Source: CAMBDR01 sp046597185 (GTDB taxonomy: Bacteria; Pseudomonadota; Gammaproteobacteria; Burkholderiales; Burkholderiaceae_D). Taken from it: a stretch of 10,299 nucleotides of DNA. The notes under the pieces were generated by a model that worked only from the letters and a program-made list of their open reading frames with translations, had not been told where the DNA came from and did no database searches. The position numbers were made by a program, and so were the translations under genes. Shown here one piece after another: positions 6,147 to 10,299 of the stretch; the stretch's first letter is position 1, and each line of letters opens with the position of its first letter. The DNA is taken from NCBI GenBank assembly GCA_046597185.1, contig JBKJLF010000013.1, positions 1-10,299 of the forward strand. Direction: 5' to 3'.

Positions 6147-9014
6147 TTAACCGTGCCGCCCCGCCTTCGCCCCTCGGCCCGCCTTACCTTCCGGCTCCGC
6201 CTTGCCTTCCACCTTACGCTGCAATACAAAAATCGGTTGTGCCCAGGTCATATCCTTTTTCTTCTTGCTGGTAATGAGCGTGAGTTCCGAAGGATCATAC
6301 ACATCGGTATTATGCGTCAGCGGTGTGGTCATCAGATATTGCGCATCGGTGTTTTTCAAAAACTCACCCACCAATTGAATATTGCGAATATCCAGATGCG
6401 CAAACGGTTCGTCAATAAACACAAAGCCGCCCGAGCCATCTTCTGATTTTAACAAACCAATCAATAAAATCAACGATTTCATCACTTGCTGCCCGCCGGA
6501 GGCTTCGCCGTCGTTCATGCCGATTGGCCCTTTGCCGTCAAACTTGAAGCGCACATGCAGCCCCGCTTGCGCCAGTTGAATGTCATCGTTTTCCAGTCGC
6601 ACCGGGTCGGCATGCACTTCAATGCCTGCCAGTTCACCCAAATCCTTGATATTTTTGCTGTAGGTTTTAATGGTGTAGCGCAAGCGTTCGATATACGCAC
6701 CGCGTGCATTGCCAGTGGCTTCGATGGCGCGGTTGTTTTGGTAGCGCCGCTCTTCGGTTTCGCGCTGGCGTTCTTGCAATTGACCCGAGAGGCGGGCGAA
6801 CTGGTCCACCACCGTGCCATCGATCACCCAATCGTCGCGGGTTAAATCGCTGTTTAAATGCTCGATGCGTAAATGCACCTGATGCACGTTTTGATGTTTG
6901 CTGATCAGTTCCTCACGCCGGGTTTGTTTGCGCCAACTGCGCGGCAGCGCGCGCCATTGCGCGTGGTTTTGCCAGAGCTGGCGCGCATGCTGGCCGCGCT
7001 CCTCCTGCTGGCGCTTTTGCGCACCGCGCCAATGGCCTTCGCTGTCTTGCAGCGCCACTTTGCAGTTTAACCATGACGCATCGGCCCGGGTGCGCGCTTC
7101 GGTGGCGGCTTTGATTAAAGGCTGCAACTCGCCCAGGCGGCCACCCACTTCGGTACGGGTTAAGCGCAGCGGCACCGCATTGCGCGCCGCTTCTTCAAAT
7201 TCGCCATGGCGCGCTGCCAGTTCTTTGGCTGCATCCACGCCCGCAATGCGCGCCTTGAGCGCGCCCACTTCGCTGGCCAGTTTTGAAATACTCAGCGTGA
7301 GATGATCTTCTTCCGCTTCCATTTTCGGCAACGCCGCTTGCAAAGCTTGCATGCGCTGGGCGCGGCCAGCCTGGCCGAAACGGTAGCGGCTGGGTTCTAC
7401 CCACAGCGAGCGCCCGCCACGCCGTTCGCGGTGGTAAGCTTCTGGCGTAATCCATTCGCTGTTGCTACCCAGGCGCAAACCTTCATCCACCGAATCCACG
7501 CATTGAATATGGCTGAGTTGATCCAGCAGCCAGGCCGGCACGGCGGCAGAAAATTGAATCACCGACAGCAAGCTGCTATCTTTCACCGGCTTGGCATGCA
7601 CCCGTTCCGGCACAATAAAGTGCGGGTAACGCTCGGCTTCACTCAGTCGGTAAGCGGTGGAGGCGTCTTTGGCATGATCCAGCAAAATCACCGAAGTATA
7701 ACCGCGCAACACGCCTTCCACCGCTGCTTGCCAGCGGCTGTCGGTCACTTCCACAATGTCGGATAACATTGAATGTGCAATATTGGCGTCGTTGAGCGTC
7801 TTGCGCATATTGCGCACGTTTTCCGGGTCGGGCAGGGCGCTTTTGCCGTGTAGCGCGGCAATGGTGGCTTGCTGCTCGCTGATGCGTGCGCTCAAGGCGC
7901 TGCGCTTTTGCTTGAGTTGCTGCAGTTCGCCCTCTTTTTGCTCCAACTGGGTGGTGACGGCAGCGATATCGGCACCCGCATCCTGCGCTAATTTTGAAAG
8001 CCGCGCCTGTTGTTCCAGCAAGCCTTCCAGCGGTTTGAGTTTGCCGTTCAATTGCGCCAGCTTGGCCGCCAGGCTGGTCGCTTCTTGCTCCAGCGCCTGC
8101 TCGTTTTGCTGCGCTTGTTGATGTTGGCTGGCGCGCTGGGCCAGTTCTTGCCGCTTTTGGCTCAGTTGTTGATCTTGCTGGAACAGGCTGACGCGTGCGT
8201 CGCGCAATTCGCGGCTGGTTTTGGCCAGCTTGTCGCGGCTTTCGTGGTAGCTCAAACTGGGTAACACTTCTTGTTCCAGATCTTGCCGCTCTTTGTTCAA
8301 GCCTTCCCATATATGGTAATTGGCCACGCGCAAACGCAGCGATTCCAGATTCGCTTTCGAACCTTCCAGTTCGCCTTCAAAACGCTGCAATTCTTGTTCG
8401 GTATCGCGCTGATGGCGCTTGGCTTCGTCGTAGGCGTCCAATACTTCCTTGTCGCCAAATACCTGAAATACCAGGTCCAGCAATTGGCGCGGCGCGTATT
8501 CACACAGTTTATCGGTTTCGCCCTGTTCCAGCGCCAACACCTTGGCCATGGCGGACGACAAACCGGCATTGGCCAGCCGTTTGCGGTAGGTTTCTACCCC
8601 CAGCCAGTCATTGGCGTCGGTAACGGCTTCGATTTCGACATTGCCGGGGCGCATCAGGTATTGGCGCTTCCAGTCGCCGCCATTTTTTTGAATCTGGCAA
8701 AATAGCGTCACTTCATCTTCACTGAAAAAACCGGAGCTACGAAACGGCCGGTTCGAGAGTTGCGCGCCCGAATTGCGGTTGTCCACCACCGCGCGCAGCC
8801 AGGCGTTTTGCTGGCCGGAATGGCGTGCATAGTGTTTGTAAGTGCGCCCCATCGAGCAATCCAGCCCAAACAGGGTACGCAAGGCATCCAACAGCGTGGT
8901 TTTGCCCGAGCCGTTTTGCCCGGCGATGGTGATAATTTTGGCGTCCAGCGGGATATTTTTGATGCGCTGCCAATAATCCCAGTGCACCATTTCCAGCGAT
9001 TTAATATGAAACAT
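6147..9014 (-). CDS. SMC-family ATPase of a MukBEF/Wadjet-like complex
   Basis: This 955-residue SMC protein has the full head-coil-hinge-coil-head plan. Walker A is GQNGSGKTT (32-40), with an SMC-like segment ALEQGETDKLCEY near 161-173. Coiled coils rich in Gln/Glu/Leu cover about 190-390 and 555-790, around a globular hinge (about 395-545, including TDSRWQAAVEGVLRGYTSVI). The C-terminal head has signature ASGGQQ (838-843) and Walker B FVFIDEPFAHLD (864-875). Dimers bind DNA and, with kleisin and KITE partners, extrude loops. It is shorter than MukB (about 1,480) or usual SMCs (about 1,150), so the arms are short. The tail (933-955) is Gly/Lys/Arg-rich and slightly repetitive, possibly DNA-contacting. 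The start at 9014 follows GGAG with 6-base spacing and the KITE stop by 3 bases. JetC of Wadjet is the nearest functional model; RecN and Rad50 are less likely because of the partner genes. Confidence 0.88.
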   Translation of the reverse strand: MFHIKSLEMVHWDYWQRIKNIPLDAKIITIAGQNGSGKTTLLDALRTLFGLDCSMGRTYKHYARHSGQQNAWLRAVVDNRNSGAQLSNRPFRSSGFFSEDEVTLFCQIQKNGGDWKRQYLMRPGNVEIEAVTDANDWLGVETYRKRLANAGLSSAMAKVLALEQGETDKLCEYAPRQLLDLVFQVFGDKEVLDAYDEAKRHQRDTEQELQRFEGELEGSKANLESLRLRVANYHIWEGLNKERQDLEQEVLPSLSYHESRDKLAKTSRELRDARVSLFQQDQQLSQKRQELAQRASQHQQAQQNEQALEQEATSLAAKLAQLNGKLKPLEGLLEQQARLSKLAQDAGADIAAVTTQLEQKEGELQQLKQKRSALSARISEQQATIAALHGKSALPDPENVRNMRKTLNDANIAHSMLSDIVEVTDSRWQAAVEGVLRGYTSVILLDHAKDASTAYRLSEAERYPHFIVPERVHAKPVKDSSLLSVIQFSAAVPAWLLDQLSHIQCVDSVDEGLRLGSNSEWITPEAYHRERRGGRSLWVEPSRYRFGQAGRAQRMQALQAALPKMEAEEDHLTLSISKLASEVGALKARIAGVDAAKELAARHGEFEEAARNAVPLRLTRTEVGGRLGELQPLIKAATEARTRADASWLNCKVALQDSEGHWRGAQKRQQEERGQHARQLWQNHAQWRALPRSWRKQTRREELISKHQNVHQVHLRIEHLNSDLTRDDWVIDGTVVDQFARLSGQLQERQRETEERRYQNNRAIEATGNARGAYIERLRYTIKTYSKNIKDLGELAGIEVHADPVRLENDDIQLAQAGLHVRFKFDGKGPIGMNDGEASGGQQVMKSLILLIGLLKSEDGSGGFVFIDEPFAHLDIRNIQLVGEFLKNTDAQYLMTTPLTHNTDVYDPSELTLITSKKKKDMTWAQPIFVLQRKVEGKAEPEGKAGRGAKAGRHG

Positions 9015-9017
9015 GGC

Positions 9018-9656
9018 TTACTCCACGGTGGCGGTTTTGGGTTTAAAAATATCGCTTAACGCGCCATTGATGATGCGCTCTTTCAGCGTGTCGGTATCCA
9101 TCATTAAATCGAGCAGTGGGCCTTCGCTGATGGTGTCGAGGTTGCGTTCAATAAAGCCCAGCCGCGCCAAAATGCCCAGATTCATATCCATGCGGGTTTT
9201 TTTGCCCAGCTTGTCGCCAAAGTCGGCGAACAGGGCTTTGTAGGAGATGCCGATGGAGGTTTCATCCGCACGCGGCAGCGGCCTTTCTTTGCCAAACATA
9301 TCGGCCTGGTCTTGCTCGGCTTTTTGGTGCGCTTCCTGGCGTTCGCGTTTGGGCAAAATAATTTGCGCCCACAGCACCACCAATAGCGCCACGCCGTCCC
9401 GCGTGAGGCCAAAATTATTGTTTTGCCACACGTCTTTGGCACCAAAAATACGCGGCTCGACCGCGCGCGCCAGGGCCAGGGTGATGTGGTCGGCGTAGAC
9501 ATTATCCAAAATCTTCAAGCCGCAGGCGAGCAGGCGGCTATCCACTTCGGTGCGGAATAATTCATCCGATAGCACGCGCTTGGCCAAGCTGTCTTCGCGG
9601 CGCAGGGTTTGGTGCGTGAGCAGGCGGGCGATCAGGATTTGGGCGTCGTCATTCAT
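9018..9656 (-). CDS. MukE/JetB-like KITE subunit
   Basis: This 212-residue protein is in the mukE/jetB position. It is mostly helical. The C-terminal half has a winged-helix look: ETSIGISYKALFADFGDKLG (about 138-157), then a turn-helix LGILARLGFIERNL near 167-180. This echoes the end-of-wing pattern in MukE where a helix precedes 'L-x-x-L-G' and a beta strand. The middle has a hydrophobic stretch (GVALLVVLWAQIIL) too polar at its flanks to be a convincing membrane span, then a charged linker (RERQEAHQKAEQDQADMFGK). KITE dimers bind the kleisin and tune SMC head engagement. The start ATG at 9656 overlaps the kleisin stop by 8 bases (ATGAATGA) and has AGGA 8 bases upstream. The assignment rests on gene order plus the winged-helix pattern, since sequence identity in this family is low. 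Confidence 0.6.
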   Translation of the reverse strand: MNDDAQILIARLLTHQTLRREDSLAKRVLSDELFRTEVDSRLLACGLKILDNVYADHITLALARAVEPRIFGAKDVWQNNNFGLTRDGVALLVVLWAQIILPKRERQEAHQKAEQDQADMFGKERPLPRADETSIGISYKALFADFGDKLGKKTRMDMNLGILARLGFIERNLDTISEGPLLDLMMDTDTLKERIINGALSDIFKPKTATVE

Positions 9657-10299
9657 GCTTGGGTTCCTGTGGGGTAGGTTCTGCCAGATTCAGCGAAAGC
9701 GATAATGATAGCGTGGCCACCGACATGGCGGCGATATGCGGATCATTGATCTTTTGCATTTGGTCTTGCGGGTGAAAACTGAGCGGCAGGCGTGCCAGCG
9801 CAGCGGTTGCGCCTTGCAACTTGGCTTCGCTAACGTCGCCCAATAAAGGTAATAGCGAAGCGCGGTAGGAGGCCAGTGCAAAGTTGGCTGGCAGCAGGCT
9901 GTCTTGCACCGGCATGCTGTTGCCCATTTCGGCACCGGGTGAAAAACTGGCCAGCCGTGCCAGCCAGTCATCCAGTTCGCGCAGCATGGGGGCGCTCTCT
10001 TGCGCGCTGACATTGGCGTTTTCGCCTTGCGGTAGGCTGCTGGCGGCGGCCGCTTCATGGCGGGTGCTGAGTAATTCGGTTTCGGCCACGTCGATCATTT
10101 CGGCGGGGGTCATTAATAAGGGGGTGACGGGTAATTCCAAAGCGTTTTCTGCCAATTTTGCTAAATCCTCGTGTTGTAACAGCCACTTTTTGATATCGGT
10201 GGTCGATAGCCCGGACTGGCCCAAGTGTACGCGCTGGCGCTCGATTTGGTTGAGCTCGCGCGAAAACATGCCTTGCATATTCAATAAAGCGCTTTGCGC
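9649..10299 (-). CDS. Probable kleisin subunit (MukF/JetA-like), N-terminus outside window
   Basis: The frame is open to the right edge (AQSALL precedes the first possible TTG at 10284 and an ATG at 10278), so only the C-terminal ~217 residues are seen. Recognisable parts are a helical, charged segment near the edge (FSRELNQIERQRVHLGQSGL), a variable Ala/Ser/Glu-rich middle and a helical C-terminal domain. It ends in a polar tail (AEPTPQEPKHE). No catalytic motif is visible. Kleisins bridge the two SMC heads and carry the KITE subunits; they diverge quickly, so this call is by position: first of three genes in mukF-mukE-mukB order, overlapping the KITE start by 8 bases. The operon promoter must lie to the right of the window. 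Confidence 0.5.
   Translation of the reverse strand, partial: AQSALLNMQGMFSRELNQIERQRVHLGQSGLSTTDIKKWLLQHEDLAKLAENALELPVTPLLMTPAEMIDVAETELLSTRHEAAAASSLPQGENANVSAQESAPMLRELDDWLARLASFSPGAEMGNSMPVQDSLLPANFALASYRASLLPLLGDVSEAKLQGATAALARLPLSFHPQDQMQKINDPHIAAMSVATLSLSLSLNLAEPTPQEPKHE

Noticed and set aside
6382..8705. Several long open frames on the + strand opposite the SMC gene
   Set aside because: They are a by-product of GC-rich codon use in the SMC gene, have no family-like motifs and lack plausible ribosome-binding sites.
4148..10299. Naming the operon Wadjet (jetABCD) outright
   Set aside because: No JetD is visible, the SMC is shorter than usual JetC, and the kleisin is cut by the window edge. 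Gene order alone does not separate Wadjet from MksBEF or an unnamed relative.

Overview
This looks like an accessory (defence or genomic-island) stretch of a moderately GC-rich Gram-negative chromosome. A proteobacterium, possibly a betaproteobacterium, is plausible from codon use and the style of the condensin-like genes, but no ribosomal RNA or housekeeping marker is present to prove it. No tRNA, rRNA or CRISPR array was seen.

Left part (1 to about 2830): clearly AT-rich, unlike the rest. It holds the 3' part of a TPR-like helical-repeat gene (+ strand), a broken gene on the - strand (968-1647) for what was once a single-pass membrane-anchored protein of about 226 residues, and an intact ATP-grasp ligase of the D-Ala-D-Ala ligase fold (1735-2811, -). 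The ATP-grasp gene starts 20 bases after a complete, GC-rich XerC/D-like tyrosine recombinase (2832-3776, -), so the two may be co-transcribed. The recombinase is a good candidate for the mover of the AT-rich cargo.

Middle (3777-4147): no intact gene. It holds a possible promoter for the recombinase, a 12-base palindrome, an 8-base inverted repeat and a short remnant of a transposase that reads like the IS1380 family (- strand). This is a scar between two modules.

Right part (4148 to the right edge): five tightly packed genes on the - strand, read right to left. They are a probable kleisin subunit (N-terminus outside the window), a MukE/KITE-like subunit, a short-armed SMC ATPase of 955 residues, an OLD/ABC-type AAA ATPase, and a PD-(D/E)XK nuclease-like protein. 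Junctions are an 8-base overlap, a 3-base gap, a 14-base gap and a TAATG overlap, so this is almost certainly one operon. The first three genes have the mukFEB / jetABC order of MukBEF and Wadjet complexes. No JetD (TOPRIM-type nuclease) follows; its place is taken by the ATPase-nuclease pair.

The working hypothesis is a condensin-like DNA-sensing or loop-extruding complex coupled to an ATPase-gated nuclease: a Wadjet-like anti-plasmid or anti-phage system with a different effector module. That coupling is inferred from gene order and family motifs, not demonstrated.
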